Origin: Pseudomonas sp. FEN
Lineage (GTDB): Bacteria > Pseudomonadota > Gammaproteobacteria > Pseudomonadales > Pseudomonadaceae
DNA length: 64,000 bases
NCBI RefSeq assembly: GCF_904067045.1
Contig: NZ_CAJFDC010000015.1
Location: forward strand, 1-64,000
Reading direction: 5' to 3'
A model generated the notes under the pieces. The model did no database searches, was not told the origin of the DNA, and saw nothing but the letters and a program-made list of their open reading frames with translations. The stretch's first letter is position 1. The number at the start of each line of letters is the position of its first letter. The translations under genes and the position numbers were made by a program. Shown here piece after piece: positions 53,340-61,691 of this stretch.

Positions 53340-54056
53340 ATGAACCTCTTGCAGCTACTCAGTTTTGGTGACTCAGGCTGGGGAATGGCGCTACTCCAGG
53401 CAGCGGGCATGACCGTGATATTGACCCTGGCGGCGCTGCTGGTGGGTGCGGTATCTGGCAGCCTGGTCGCGGCGGCCAAGCTCTCCCGCCAGCGCGGTTT
53501 GCGCTGGCTGGGGGACCTGTACTCGATACTGTTCCGGGGCATCCCGGAGTTGCTGGTGATCTACCTGTTCTACTTTGGCGGGGCCAGTGTGGTGACCGCG
53601 GTTGGCCACTGGTTCGGCGGTGAGGGTTATATCGACGTGCCCCCCTTTCTGGTTGGCGCGTTGGCGGTCGGGCTGATTTCCGGCTCCTATCAGGCTGAAG
53701 TCTACCGAGGGGCTTTTCTCGCGGTATCGCGGGGCGAACTGGAAGCCGGGCTGGCCATCGGCATGAGCCGGGCAATGCGTTTCAAACGGATCCTGGTGCC
53801 TCAGGTGCTGCGATTCGCCCTGCCCGGACTGGGCAATGTCTGGCAGATGAGCCTGAAAGACTCCGCGCTGATCTCAGTCATCGGCCTGGTGGAGTTGATG
53901 CGCGCCAGTCAGGTTGCCGCCGGCTCGACGCGGCAATACTTTACGTTCTATATCGTCGGGGGTGTCGTGTACCTCATTCTCACTGGCCTGTCCGGTCGGC
54001 TTTTCAACATGGCTGAAACTCGCGTGCGTCGTACGCGGCAACGCAGCCCAGTCTAG
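53340..54056 (+). CDS. Polar amino-acid ABC transporter permease (HisQ-like)
   Basis: This 238-residue inner-membrane permease has about five helices and the EAA loop (SRGELEAGLAIGMSRAMRFK) that contacts the ATPase. RGIPELLVIYLFYFGG is typical of the HisQ/ArtQ type. The start is ATG 53340; a GTG at 53328 would add four residues. It lies 21 bases before the second permease gene. Confidence 0.9.
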   Translation: MNLLQLLSFGDSGWGMALLQAAGMTVILTLAALLVGAVSGSLVAAAKLSRQRGLRWLGDLYSILFRGIPELLVIYLFYFGGASVVTAVGHWFGGEGYIDVPPFLVGALAVGLISGSYQAEVYRGAFLAVSRGELEAGLAIGMSRAMRFKRILVPQVLRFALPGLGNVWQMSLKDSALISVIGLVELMRASQVAAGSTRQYFTFYIVGGVVYLILTGLSGRLFNMAETRVRRTRQRSPV

Positions 54057-54077
54057 TTCGAGTCCGGAGCGCCACTC

Positions 54078-54815
54078 ATGATCGATTTTCCGTTCCTCGC
54101 CGACACCATGCTCAAGCTGCTGGCGGCACTGCCCACCACGTTGACACTGTTTTTCAGCTCATTGGTGATCGGCCTGAGCCTGTCTGTCGGCATCGTCAGC
54201 CTGCGGGTCAGTCGCTGGTGGTTTTTCAGCTATCCGGCGCGGTTCTACATCATGCTGTTTCGCGGTACGCCACTGCTGATTCAAATGTTCCTGATTTACT
54301 ACGGGCTGGGCCAATTCCCGGCCATTCGCGACAGCTTCGCCTGGGTCCTGCTCAAGTCGCCCTATGGTTGCGCGGTGCTTTCACTGGCCTTGTGTACCGC
54401 CGGTTACACCGCCGAAATCATTCGCGGTGGGCTGCTCAGCGTGCCCCAGGGACAGATCGAGGCGGGCAAGGCCGTGGGCATGTCGCCGTGGGAACTGCTA
54501 CGCCGGATCATTGCGCCGGTCACTCTGCGCCAGGCCCTGCCGGCCTACTCCACCGAAGCCATTCTGCTGGTCAAGTCCACGGCCCTGGCCAGCCTGGTGA
54601 CGGTGTGGGATGTCACGGGCGTCGCGCAGCAGATCATCCAGCGCACCTATCGCACGATGGAGGTGTTCATTTGCGCAGCCTTGATCTACCTGGTGCTGAA
54701 TTTCCTGGTGGTCCGTGCTGTCGCCTGGCTCGAGTACCGCCTTTCGCCGCACCTGCGTGAGCGGCCAGTGGACACCATCAAAAAAGCCAGCCCATCGCTG
54801 CCTACCCATTCCTGA
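54078..54815 (+). CDS. Polar amino-acid ABC transporter permease (HisM-like)
   Basis: This 245-residue inner-membrane permease is the partner of the preceding one. It contains RGTPLLIQMFLIYYGLGQFP and the EAA loop GQIEAGKAVGMSPWELLRRI. The two permeases would form a heterodimeric channel for the substrate delivered by the product of 52415-53272. Confidence 0.92.
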   Translation: MIDFPFLADTMLKLLAALPTTLTLFFSSLVIGLSLSVGIVSLRVSRWWFFSYPARFYIMLFRGTPLLIQMFLIYYGLGQFPAIRDSFAWVLLKSPYGCAVLSLALCTAGYTAEIIRGGLLSVPQGQIEAGKAVGMSPWELLRRIIAPVTLRQALPAYSTEAILLVKSTALASLVTVWDVTGVAQQIIQRTYRTMEVFICAALIYLVLNFLVVRAVAWLEYRLSPHLRERPVDTIKKASPSLPTHS

Positions 54816-54833
54816 TTTGCTACGGAGCATGCC

Positions 54834-55625
54834 ATGAGCACTCAGCCCGCTTCAGCCCTGTCGGTCACCAATATCCAGAAATCCTTCGGCAGCGCACATG
54901 TCCTCAAGGGCATTTCCCTGGAAGCCCACAAGGGCGACGTGATCTCGATCCTCGGCGCCAGTGGCTCCGGTAAAAGTACCTTCCTGCGTTGCATCAACCT
55001 GCTGGAAACCCCTGATCAAGGCATCATCAGCGTCAATGGTGAAGTGATCGAAATGAAGCAGCATGCCGATGGCCGTCAGACACCGAGCAACAGCCGCCAG
55101 GTCGAACGCATGCGCAGCTGCCTGGGCATGGTGTTCCAAAGCTTCAACCTCTGGTCGCACATGACCGTGCTGCAAAACGTCATCGAAGGCCCGCTGCGGG
55201 TACTCAAGCGCTCCCGCGCCGAATGCGTCGAGGAAGCCGAGGCGCTGCTGCACAAGGTCGGCCTGTACGATCGCCGCGACTATTACCCGGCTCACCTGTC
55301 CGGCGGCCAGCAGCAGCGCGTCGCGATCGCCCGCGCGCTGGCGATGAATCCCCAGGTCATGTTGTTCGACGAACCGACCTCGGCGCTTGACCCGGAACTG
55401 GTCGGCGAGGTGTTGCGGGTGATGCGCTCCCTGGCCGAGGAAGGCCGCACCATGCTGGTGGTCACCCACGAAATGGGCTTTGCCCGCCACGTGTCGAATC
55501 GGGTGGTGTTCATGCATGGCGGCCTGATCGATGTCCAGGGTACGCCAGCGGAACTGTTCGAAGGCTTGCCCACCGAACGCTTCAAGCAATTCGTTTCCAG
55601 CCATCAGGAGAGGAGTGCCGAATAA
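54834..55625 (+). CDS. Amino-acid ABC transporter ATP-binding protein (HisP-like)
   Basis: This 263-residue ATPase drives the importer. Walker A is GASGSGKST, the signature is LSGGQQQRVAIARAL, Walker B is VMLFDEPTSALDPE, and the switch histidine is in VVTHEMGFARHV. It is 18 bases after the second permease gene and is the last ABC component; an MFS gene follows after about 150 bases. Confidence 0.96.
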   Translation: MSTQPASALSVTNIQKSFGSAHVLKGISLEAHKGDVISILGASGSGKSTFLRCINLLETPDQGIISVNGEVIEMKQHADGRQTPSNSRQVERMRSCLGMVFQSFNLWSHMTVLQNVIEGPLRVLKRSRAECVEEAEALLHKVGLYDRRDYYPAHLSGGQQQRVAIARALAMNPQVMLFDEPTSALDPELVGEVLRVMRSLAEEGRTMLVVTHEMGFARHVSNRVVFMHGGLIDVQGTPAELFEGLPTERFKQFVSSHQERSAE

Positions 55626-55778
55626 CACTGCTCGCCGGCGCAGCTCAGCCGTATTCCAGGCGCCTCTCGGCCCTGGAAGATGCGGCATCCTGATTTCTCG
55701 ATAGCCGGCCTTATTTATCAAATTGCTCCTCGCCCCCCGGGGCGGCCTAATCAGAGCTTTGTTAACCAAGGCTCACCA

Positions 55779-56969
55779 ATGGAAAATATTCGAGCGTCAA
55801 GCACCCACGCCGCATGGTTGATGGTCAGTGTGGTGTTGGTTGCCCTCAATCTGAGACCCTCCATGGCCGCGATCGGTCCCCTGTTGTCGGCGGTTCGCGG
55901 GGATATCCCCTTGAGTTTCAGCGCCGCGGCGTTGCTGACCATGCTGCCGGTCATGGCGATGGGGTTGGCGATGTTCCTCGGGATGCGCATCGCCCTGCGC
56001 TTCGGCGAACACCGCACCATCATAGTGTCCTTGCTGATCATCGGCCTGGCGACGGCTTCACGGTTGTACCTGAACAGCACCGTCGAGCTGATTCTGAGCG
56101 CGGTACTGGCAGGACTCGGAATCGCCCTGATTCAAGCCGTGATGCCAGCACTGATCAAATCACGCTTCACCAATAACGTATCGCTGTTCATGGGACTCTA
56201 CGTCACGTCGATCATGGGGGGCGCGGCGGTCGCGGCGTCGTTCTCGCCATTCGTCCTGGCCCGGACCGGGAGCTGGCGGATCAGCCTGGCCATCTGGGCG
56301 TTGCTGGCGTTGGTAGCCCTGATCATCTGGTTTGCCCAGCGCTCGGCGGTCCCACCCTTGCCAGCGGCACCAACGGGCAGCCGCCAGGAATCGTTCGTCG
56401 GTCATTCACGGGCTTGGCTGCTGGCGATTTTCTTCGGTCTGGGCACGGCGTCCTACACCTGTGTACTGGCTTGGCTGGCGCCCTATTACGTGGAGAAGGG
56501 CTGGAGCGAACAGAGCGCGGGCCTGCTGTTGGGCCTGCTGACCGCCATGGAGGTCGTGTCCGGGTTGATCACACCGGCGATCGCCAACCGCAGTCAAGAC
56601 AAACGCCTGGTGCTGACGGTGCTGCTGGCCCTGATCATCGCCGGTTTCTGCGGACTGATCCTCAGCCCGGAACGTTTTACCCTGCTGTGGCCGTGCCTAC
56701 TGGGCCTGGGTATCGGCGGGTTGTTCCCGATGAGCCTGATTGTCTCTCTCGATCACTTGGACAACCCGCGCCGCGCCGGAGGCTTGACCGCCTTCGTCCA
56801 GGGCATCGGCTATCTGATCGCCGGGCTCTCACCCTTGATTGCCGGGATGATTCGCGACCAGTTGGGCAGCTTCGAGTGGGCCTGGTGGTCACTGGCGGCG
56901 GTGATGGCCGTGATGATCGTGATGGTGTTGCGCTTCAATCCGAAGCACTACGCACAGCATATCCAATAG
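55779..56969 (+). CDS. CynX/NimT-family MFS transporter
   Basis: This 396-residue major-facilitator protein has about 12 helices. LVALNLRPSMAAIGPLLSAV near the N-terminus and LPVMAMGLAMFLGMRIALRF are typical of the CynX/NimT group (cyanate or 2-nitroimidazole-type carriers). The start is ATG 55779; the frame from 55680 adds 33 unlikely residues. It is downstream of the ABC importer on the same strand and may export a related compound. Confidence 0.9.
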   Translation: MENIRASSTHAAWLMVSVVLVALNLRPSMAAIGPLLSAVRGDIPLSFSAAALLTMLPVMAMGLAMFLGMRIALRFGEHRTIIVSLLIIGLATASRLYLNSTVELILSAVLAGLGIALIQAVMPALIKSRFTNNVSLFMGLYVTSIMGGAAVAASFSPFVLARTGSWRISLAIWALLALVALIIWFAQRSAVPPLPAAPTGSRQESFVGHSRAWLLAIFFGLGTASYTCVLAWLAPYYVEKGWSEQSAGLLLGLLTAMEVVSGLITPAIANRSQDKRLVLTVLLALIIAGFCGLILSPERFTLLWPCLLGLGIGGLFPMSLIVSLDHLDNPRRAGGLTAFVQGIGYLIAGLSPLIAGMIRDQLGSFEWAWWSLAAVMAVMIVMVLRFNPKHYAQHIQ

Positions 56970-56976
56970 TCATCAG

Positions 56977-57028
56977 CGGTCCTTTCAGGATTTTCTCACG
57001 GGCTGATCGGCCTGTCTTGAAAGGACCG
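56977..57028. terminator. Bidirectional stem-loop between convergent genes
   Basis: CGGTCCTTTCA (56977-56987) and TGAAAGGACCG (57018-57028) are perfect 11-bp complements around a 30-base loop. They lie between the MFS gene (plus) and the ligase remnant (minus). Confidence 0.55.
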
Positions 57029-57055
57029 GTTCGGCTATCCGCCGGCCCCCCTTCT

Positions 57056-57994
57056 TCAGGGAACACAGATGTCATTGGCGCTCGCCTTCAACCACAGGCG
57101 TAGCTCCGTGCCAAGAATGTCGCCGCGGATATTCCTGGGCTGTGCGCCGTGCCCGTCTGTCGGGCACATGGGAGCATCTCCATAGATGGCGGTCTTGATG
57201 CCTTCACCGTCGTAGCCCTGGCGACGGGCCCGCTCGACCAAGTACGTGAACAGGGTGGGTGTCACGAACAACGTGATGTTACCCAACCTACTTGCCAGCC
57301 CAAACAGTTCGTCGGCGTCGAAGCCCCGAGATTCGGGGACGACATGGCGAGCGCCCCGGTGCACATGGATCAGGCTGTAGAGACCGGCACAGTGAGACAT
57401 CGGCGCTGCATACACTACGGCATCACCGACCTCGACCGAGTCGACGTCAGTCGAGTAGCGCAGAGCCAGGGCGACCAGGTCGCCATGGCTCAGCTTCATT
57501 CCCGTTGAGTACTCCGCGGTGTCAGAGGTGTAGAACAGCCAAGCCAGGTCATTGGCCCGACGCGGACAAGGCGTGTCCGGCGCCGAAGTGATCGAGGCAT
57601 GTGTTCCCATGTCCTCTCGATCCAGCTCCCGACACGTCTGTGGCAGCAGGCCGCGCGTGAATACCTCGCCGCCATCGGTGAAGATCAACCGGACCTGTGC
57701 GTTGTCGACAATCCAGTTAGCCTCGACGGGATGCAGCTTGCAGTTGATCGGCACCGCCACCGCGCCGACCCACCAGATGGCGTAGAGCAACTCCAGGTAC
57801 TCGCAGCAGTTTTTCATGAACAACGCGACACGGTCGCCAGGGGCAATGCCGTGCCCGTCGATCAGATACCCGGCCCGGTGTCGGACCAGGGCGACAAAGG
57901 CGCCATAGTTGGCGACTTGCTGCCGCCCCTCGAACAAGGCTGGATGATTCGGGTAGCGAACACCGGCTTCGTCCAGCCAGTTGGCGATATTCAT
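57056..57994 (-). pseudogene. Truncated acyl-CoA synthetase (AMP-binding) copy 2
   Basis: This 312-residue ORF starts MNIANWLDEAGVRYPNHPAL. It is clearly paralogous to copy 1 at 40649, sharing NCCEYLELLYAIWWVGAV, CRELDREDMG, ARHVVP(D/E)SRGF and RRQGY. The ATP-binding loop is degraded to YTSDTAEYSTGMKLSHG (intact in copy 1), and the C-terminal half is missing after YGDAPMCPTDG. It should be catalytically dead even though the frame is open. Upstream bases encode VLQAYRS then TGA, the same thiolase tail as in copy 1. Confidence 0.75.
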
Positions 57995-58247
57995 GCTCAG
58001 CTCCTGTATGCCTGAAGGACCGGGGCAGAGTTGGCGAGCGCTTGGCATGACTATTTCATCCAGCAGTAATACAGCCTTTGGCTCATATTTGCCTTCAGCC
58101 CAGCGCGGAGCGTCTCAACATGAGAAAGGCGAATATAGTGAGGTTGCCTCATCCAGACTATTTAAAAAATAAATTGCATCCACTAATATATAAATAGACA
58201 GTTTTGCCGCCCTTGAGCAAACGTAATGTTGATGGATCTTTATCGAG

Positions 58248-59177
58248 ATGGATTTCATGCTCAATAGCAATTTGCTCAGAAAGCTGGACATGCAGGACCT
58301 GATGGTATTCGTCGCGATCTATGAGCAGAACAGCGTCACCGAGGTCTCCGAAACCCTTTGCGTCAGCCAGTCTACCGTGAGCTATTGCCTGAAAAAGCTG
58401 CGCACCAGTTTCGAAGATGAGCTGTTCATCCACACCCGTAATGCCATGTGGCCAACCAGCAAGGCCACCAGCATGTACAGCCATGTGGTCAACATAATAA
58501 AAAATATCAACCTGTGTCATTCCAAAGTAAAAGCCTTTGCCCCACCCGAAAAAGAGATCACTTTCAATATCTGCGCACCTGAATACTTCGAATTATTGAT
58601 CCTTCCCAGCCTGTTGAAAAACATTATAAAAAGCAATCTTCCGATCATAATCAATACTCACAAGTTTCACAAAGATGTGCCCATCAAAGAACTGGCAGAC
58701 GGTCGTATTGACCTGGTTATTTGTGCCGGCCCGAACTTTCATCGCGACGCCAAGCCCTTCAAATCCAAGATACTGCTGGGCGATGACCTGGTGTGCGTGG
58801 TCGACAAGCACTTCACGCCAGCAGAGAACACATTCAATCTGGACACTTTTGTCGCACGCCGGCACATTTTCCCGACGCCTTGGACGTCAGACACCAATAT
58901 GGTGGATGGCTGGCTCGGCAAACAGGGTTATACCCGGCAGATTGTCGCTCGCGCCAATAGCTATGTGGCGGCACTTGCAATGGTCGGCGGGACCGATCTG
59001 GTTCTCATCTTGCCTCGGCGCATCCAGAGGCTGATCTGTGACGAAACCAAGTTCGCCTTTTGCAACCCGCCGCCGGGCTTGCCCAGTTTCACAATAGACA
59101 TGTTGTGGGACAGGAAAACCGAGCAAAACAGTGCCAACACTTGGTTGCGCGAGCAGATTGCCCAGGTTTGTGCCTAG
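58248..59177 (+). CDS. LysR-family transcriptional regulator
   Basis: This 309-residue regulator has an N-terminal winged helix (FVAIYEQNSVTEVSETLCVS, STVSYCLKKLRTSF) and an effector domain (ELADGRIDLVICAGPNFHRD). It is Lys- and Asn-rich and looks AT-richer than its neighbours, suggesting acquisition. It is divergent from ligase remnant copy 2 and may have controlled that lost operon, or may act elsewhere. Confidence 0.87.
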   Translation: MDFMLNSNLLRKLDMQDLMVFVAIYEQNSVTEVSETLCVSQSTVSYCLKKLRTSFEDELFIHTRNAMWPTSKATSMYSHVVNIIKNINLCHSKVKAFAPPEKEITFNICAPEYFELLILPSLLKNIIKSNLPIIINTHKFHKDVPIKELADGRIDLVICAGPNFHRDAKPFKSKILLGDDLVCVVDKHFTPAENTFNLDTFVARRHIFPTPWTSDTNMVDGWLGKQGYTRQIVARANSYVAALAMVGGTDLVLILPRRIQRLICDETKFAFCNPPPGLPSFTIDMLWDRKTEQNSANTWLREQIAQVCA

Positions 59178-59197
59178 GAGGCCACCACCGAGGCCCC

Positions 59198-59645
59198 CTA
59201 CCCCCGGAGAATCCGTTCGATACGTTCGCGCGCCGCTCCCGTAAGCCGCTTCACCCCCAGCAACCGTGCCACCTCCAAGGCCGGGTCCGCCGCGTCGATG
59301 ATCCCTGCGGCAATGCGCAGCTCTTCAGCACAGATTTCCTCTATCGAGCGCGCATCATTGGCCGACACGGGGATCCGGTAGGTCGACCAGCCCGATATAT
59401 CGTCCTCGGCATGCCAGACGAAGGCCCCGTCGTCCCCCGACTGTTGCACGTGGTGGTGCTGGTCGGCGAGTTCGAGTACCCGGTCGCGGATCAGGCGACC
59501 GGCGCGCTGGAAGCCATGAGCCCGGGCAACCCGCTGGACCAGCAGTGCGTCGAGCATTGGCGCCTCCTGGCACAGGACCTCTGCGATGATGTCGCACAGT
59601 ACGGGGGTGTATGTCGGCAGATGGAACTGCTCGGCGTCAGTCAGC
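59198..59645 (-). pseudogene. C-terminal remnant of a DUF3320-type protein
   Basis: An open frame with no start codon reads TDAEQFHLPTYTPVL, then MLDALLVQRVARAHGFQRAG and ends at 59198. The segment resembles the DUF3320 domain that closes large DUF4011 helicase-nuclease proteins, some of them defence-associated (recalled, not searched). Upstream a TAG closes the frame and nothing else of the large gene remains. It may be a fossil of a defence or restriction-like gene. It lies next to a toxin-antitoxin pair. Confidence 0.5.
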
Positions 59646-59681
59646 TATCCCTGGTTGGAATGGCGAGATTTAAAGCAATAT

Positions 59682-60101
59682 TCAACAGTCCCAAGGGTTC
59701 AGGACATCAACACCACAACCGACAAAGTCCTTGACGTTACGAGTCGCCAATATTGCAGCACGCGAGCAAGCCATAGCCGCGATCATTGCATCAAACTGAC
59801 TGATAGGAGCACCTGCAAGGCGGCGTAATGCCGATATCTCGGCAAAGGCATCCGCCGCATCACTGTCGAAGCCAAGCAATCGACCGGCGAAATCGATATT
59901 AAAGATGTCCAACGCTACATCCCACAGCCGATCACGACGCTGCCCTTCTGGCATCAGGCGCAAGCCATAAAGGATTTCACCGCGAGTAATCGTGGTGGTA
60001 AACAATGAGGCTCGTGGCTGCTTCTGTAACCATCCCACAACCGCATCTGTTGGAGCCGGTCGCATTATTTCGGACAGGACATTGGTATCGAGAATGATCA
60101 T
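59682..60101 (-). CDS. PIN-domain toxin (FitB/VapC-like)
   Basis: This 139-residue PIN-domain ribonuclease is the toxin of a type II system. Acidic residues expected at the active site are in ILDTNVLSE, ITRGEILYGL and ISQFDAMIAAMA, and the C-terminal ATRNVKDFVG is typical of the FitB-like group. Its start overlaps the antitoxin stop by four bases (ATGA). It probably cleaves RNA and is held inactive by the upstream antitoxin. Confidence 0.9.
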   Translation of the reverse strand: MIILDTNVLSEIMRPAPTDAVVGWLQKQPRASLFTTTITRGEILYGLRLMPEGQRRDRLWDVALDIFNIDFAGRLLGFDSDAADAFAEISALRRLAGAPISQFDAMIAAMACSRAAILATRNVKDFVGCGVDVLNPWDC

Positions 60102-60346
60102 GCATCGAAATCCGGCGGTTCACGCATCGCCTCACGTGGTGCGATGTCCAAATCCACCCCGCCTAAAGGCTCGATCCGAGCACGAATAGCGTCGATTAAC
60201 GAACCGGAGCGCCCGGACGAAACTGACAATGCAGCGCGCAAGATATCGCGAGCCTCCTCTTCCATGGAGTGACCATGCAGAGCAGCTTGCACACGCAAGC
60301 GCGCCTTGAGCTGTTCATCGACATTACGAATCGTCATGCTTGCCAT
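60098..60346 (-). CDS. Ribbon-helix-helix antitoxin (FitA-like)
   Basis: This 82-residue antitoxin starts MASMTIRNVDEQLKARLRVQ; a longer form from 60358 is possible. It begins with the ribbon-helix-helix DNA-binding region and GHSMEEEARDILR, as in FitA. Its C-terminal tail should wrap the PIN toxin. Gene order antitoxin-toxin with a 4-base overlap is canonical, and it probably represses its own operon. Confidence 0.88.
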   Translation of the reverse strand: MASMTIRNVDEQLKARLRVQAALHGHSMEEEARDILRAALSVSSGRSGSLIDAIRARIEPLGGVDLDIAPREAMREPPDFDA

Positions 60347-60426
60347 GGCGTACCTCAATCACTCATCAATGATTGCATTTTAAGCATTGATTGCAGCAGG
60401 GGCAACCTCGGGCATGCTTATTAAAC

Positions 60427-61368
60427 TCATGGCACAGGCGTCAGGACGGGGCCTCCTGAGAAATGAGCCTTCAAATTTTCAATGACCAACTGCAGCGTGG
60501 CGGTGACCGCCTCCGGTGAACGCCCCGCTATATGCGGCGTCAGGATCAGGTTATTCAGATTGGCGAACGCCGCTGGCACATCAGGCTCTCCTTCCACGAC
60601 ATCCAGTGCCGCCCCGGCAACTTCACGGTTTGTCAGTGCCGAGATAAGCGCGACAGTGTCCACAACGCTGCCCCGGGCAATATTGACCAGATAACCGTTG
60701 GGGCCGAGGGCATTCAGTACCGCGGCATCCACCAGGTGAAATGTACTGGCGCCGCCGGGTGTGGCCACGATCAGGAAATCAGCCCAGCTTGCCAAGGCGA
60801 CCGGCGTATCAAAGTAGGAGAATGGCGATCCCTCGCGTGGGCGACGGCTGTGATAACCCACCGACATCTCGAAACCGCCAATGCCTCGCCGGGCAATCTG
60901 CTGTCCGATATTGCCCAGTCCCAGAATTCCCAGTTTCTTTTTCGAAAGCATGGGGCGCGGCTGCCTGGATTGAGACCACTGACCTCGGCGAACAGCGGCA
61001 TCGGCTTGCGGAATACCCCTGACAATAGCCATCAACAGTGCGATCGCATGGTCAGCGACCGATGCGTCGTTGGTGCCGGGGCCATGAGTCACGATGATGT
61101 TGCGCGCGCGAGCGGCAAGCAGATCGATCTTTTCGTAGCCCGCGCCCTGGGCGCAGACGATCCTGAGTTGAGGCAGCGCGGCCATATCAACGACCGAAAG
61201 TCCCGTAGAGCCGTTTGTCAGCACCGCCTGAACCTGAGGCCCAATGGCCTTGATCGTGCCGGCCTTTGCTTCAGCGGACACCGCCATGTGCGCCTTGAAA
61301 CCGGCGGCTTCCAGGTGAGCCAGACTCTCGGGAGCCAATTCGATCAGAACCAGGAGATCTCGAACCAT
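60427..61368 (-). CDS. D-isomer-specific 2-hydroxyacid dehydrogenase
   Basis: This 313-residue NAD(P)-dependent enzyme is of the 2-hydroxyacid dehydrogenase family. The nucleotide motif is GLGNIGQQIARRG (Gly-rich), and the catalytic Arg, Glu and His lie in NIARGSVVD, DVVEGEPDVP and LTPHIAGRSP. It probably interconverts glyoxylate or hydroxypyruvate-type oxoacids with hydroxyacids, but the substrate is not determined. It stands alone between the toxin-antitoxin pair and the chemoreceptor. Confidence 0.92.
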   Translation of the reverse strand: MVRDLLVLIELAPESLAHLEAAGFKAHMAVSAEAKAGTIKAIGPQVQAVLTNGSTGLSVVDMAALPQLRIVCAQGAGYEKIDLLAARARNIIVTHGPGTNDASVADHAIALLMAIVRGIPQADAAVRRGQWSQSRQPRPMLSKKKLGILGLGNIGQQIARRGIGGFEMSVGYHSRRPREGSPFSYFDTPVALASWADFLIVATPGGASTFHLVDAAVLNALGPNGYLVNIARGSVVDTVALISALTNREVAGAALDVVEGEPDVPAAFANLNNLILTPHIAGRSPEAVTATLQLVIENLKAHFSGGPVLTPVP

Positions 61369-61691
61369 AGCCAGGTACTCTTGATTTAGCCTGCGCGTGT
61401 TGGGAGCGTTCCGCCCCCATAGACTACATGATTAGTTGCAAGCGCCCCGCCCTTTGCTCGAGCAGATGAACATTGCGATGCCAGCCATGACCGTCGACAA
61501 AATCAGCCTGAGTGGTTTCGTTGATCAAAATCAAAACCTGAAATCACATTGACATCACCCTGGACAACATGGGGGCGCGCAGAAGCTACGCTCAATTCAG
61601 CGCCGACAAGCCAGGCAGGTCCCCCCACCTACGGCAATGGAGCGCTGTTACCCACAATAACAATCTGCGGTTTACCTTGAGGTAGTCCTTG
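61369..61691. other. Intergenic region upstream of the FIST-domain receptor
   Basis: This 323-bp gap lies between divergent genes, the dehydrogenase (minus) and the FIST-MCP gene (plus). It holds their promoters. No repeat, RNA or additional gene was recognised. Confidence 0.45.
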
